A DNA stretch of 64,000 nt from assembly GCF_010994275.1 (NCBI RefSeq), contig NZ_WMCD01000001.1, positions 496,001-560,000 of the forward strand. Reading direction: 5' to 3'. The position numbers and the translations under genes were made by a program. This stretch comes from Cyclobacterium jeungdonense (GTDB lineage: Bacteria > Bacteroidota > Bacteroidia > Cytophagales > Cyclobacteriaceae). This document shows, piece after piece, positions 62,990 to 64,000 of this stretch (position 1 is its first letter; each line of letters begins with the position of its first letter). Below the pieces are notes generated by a model, which saw nothing but the letters and a program-made list of their open reading frames with translations, did no database searches and was not told the origin of the DNA.

Positions 62990-63711
62990 AAATAAAAATT
63001 GTAGTAGTGGATTAATTTAGGTGCAAATTTTATACTAATCTACCCTTTATGAATTTAAATACCGAATTTTATGTGCCACTTTGGCTTATAGTGGTTTCTT
63101 GATTTTTTCACTTTTTGCTGAAGCGCAAAAAATGACAAAAACCCTACCTGGGGCATTTTCAAATTCGAACACCTCCCTCACCGGCGCAAACGCATCCAGG
63201 TTTTGGATAATAAGTAACCTATTGAAATTTAGAATATTAAACGGGGTAAAGCGATTTTTTCACCATAGAAAATGCAAAATACAGGGTTTAAAATTATCCT
63301 TACCTAATATTATGTTATTCAAAATTAAAAAACTGTTTTGTTAATTTTTAAAGTGAAATATACTGAAAAAAGTTTTATTACCCATTTTTTATCTATTACC
63401 TTTATTTCATCAGACAGCAATAAGATTAAAAGAAATTTTTGGAGTTTGAATCTTCGATTTTTTGGAGAAAGACAAGAAGGGTTGAATAGAAGGCAAGAAA
63501 TTGCCTATTGGTTAGTTGGTTATTTTTTAATGTAGGGTTTGTCCGGGGCTTCATGAACAATGAGGCTCCGGCATTTTTTTGCTTTTAATCAAAGCCTGTC
63601 CCGAACAGAAAAGTGAATCAGGGACAGAAAACAGAGGAATATCGACTCAATTCGTTCCGGTATGGATAATATGCACGACAGCCACAAAGTATGACTTTTC
63701 AACATAAACGA
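62990..63711. other. Intergenic region with no supported gene
   Basis: About 720 bases between the ALS-like gene and the edge gene. Frames at 63081-63344 and 63338-63535 lack motif or start support (the latter begins with TTG). The only clear signal is the plus-strand terminator at 63543-63580. Confidence 0.5.
63543..63580 (+). terminator. Plus-strand rho-independent terminator without an obvious upstream gene
   Basis: CCGGGGCTTCAT (63543-63554) pairs with ATGAGGCTCCGG (63560-63571), 12 pairs with two G:U, loop GAACA, then a run of seven T (63574-63580). Confidence 0.75.
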
Positions 63712-64000
63712 TTAAAACCCATCCCGATATTGCCCTACCATCAAGGCATCCATAATTTTGGCCACTTCTGTCGGAGTGGTCTTTTCGATCAGGTACTGTT
63801 GATTTGCTTCTTTATCCATTTCCCATGCATTGCTGCCATCTTCACTAACCAGGGCCTTGCCTCTGAGACTTAACTCCCAGTAGCTGTCAGGAGAGATAAG
63901 GTACAGCAAAATCGACTGGTCCCAGCTTTGTCTTCCAGCAAAGTCATTGAACAGTTTATACCCAAGGTAAACCGGGCTCTCGGTAGGAAGGGATTTTTTC
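63712..64000 (-). CDS. Nucleoside-hydrolase-like protein, C-terminal part (5' end outside window)
   Basis: The minus-strand frame is open from the window end to the stop at 63712, giving 96 residues. SLPTESPVYLGYKLFNDFAG followed by RQSWDQSILLYLISPDSYW and SEDGSNAWEMD match the C-terminus of the inosine-uridine nucleoside N-ribohydrolase family of Bacteroidota. These hydrolyse N-glycosidic bonds of nucleosides or related glycosides. The catalytic N-terminal Asp cluster lies outside the window. A TTG at 63907-63909 is not its real start. Confidence 0.65.
   Translation of the reverse strand, partial: KKSLPTESPVYLGYKLFNDFAGRQSWDQSILLYLISPDSYWELSLRGKALVSEDGSNAWEMDKEANQQYLIEKTTPTEVAKIMDALMVGQYRDGF

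Noticed and set aside
63338..63535. 65-codon plus-strand frame before the orphan terminator
   Set aside because: It begins with TTG, is very basic and AT-driven, and shows no motif; the terminator alone is not enough support.

Overview
The window is a stretch of chromosome from a Bacteroidota bacterium, most likely Cytophagales (Cyclobacteriaceae-like). The lineage call rests on a PorP/SprF-type outer-membrane protein next to a giant SprB-repeat protein with a gliding/type IX secretion C-terminal domain, a BlaR1-type M56 peptidase fused to TonB-type domains, many lipoprotein and Tat signals on carbohydrate enzymes, TTG starts with weak Shine-Dalgarno signals, and a TAnnTTTG-type promoter. It was made by reading frames and motifs by eye; no database search was run.

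Layout. 1-6.3 kb: carbohydrate and lipid turnover genes: a ceramidase-like protein cut by the window edge, a sulfatase with a Tat-exported beta-propeller partner, and an overlapping pair of CE15 glucuronoyl esterase and Tat-signalled mannonate dehydratase. 6.4-19 kb: mostly housekeeping: M56 sensor-like protein, small HTH protein, tRNA-Arg, sucC, lolD-like ATPase, accA, patatin, acyltransferase, BrkB-like protein, SDR, TetR regulator, tyrS. 19.2-27.2 kb: a second CE15 esterase, PorP/SprF and a 1907-residue SprB-like adhesin. 27.3-34.8 kb: HEAT/cytochrome c dehydrogenase-like lipoprotein, GH2 enzyme, aldose epimerase, lipoprotein lactonase. 34.9-36.4 kb: geranylgeranyl-reductase-like flavoprotein and an unknown. 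36.7-41.1 kb: a visibly GC-rich sugar-acid operon (HUMPS-type decarboxylase, Zn-alcohol dehydrogenase, SDR, TIM-barrel isomerase, SMP-30 lactonase).

41.1-58.2 kb is an accessory region. It holds a gene-free stretch with TTCCGAA repeats, a REP-associated transposase inside arrays of its presumed REP hairpins, a decayed VapBC pair, a large WYL/SF1-helicase/nuclease protein that looks like a defence gene, a truncated VOC gene, a methyltransferase, and a six-gene RiPP cluster. A second REP patch closes the region at 57.9-58.2 kb. 58.3-64 kb returns to metabolism: an MDR oxidoreductase, a cupin, an overlapping acetolactate-synthase-like/aldehyde dehydrogenase pair, and a nucleoside-hydrolase-like protein cut by the window edge.

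The best candidate for an undescribed system is the azol(in)e RiPP (TOMM/LAP) cluster at 50.9-57.2 kb. A precursor with a CCCTCTPACCCT core is followed by a perfect hairpin, an E1-like partner protein with a four-Cys zinc site, a YcaO cyclodehydratase ending in a PxPxP tail, a SagB-type dehydrogenase, a 746-residue TPR protein of unknown role and a papain-like protease. A second notable signal is a pair of structured, about 83% identical 78-base elements placed just upstream of the epimerase gene (32458) and the alcohol dehydrogenase gene (37395).
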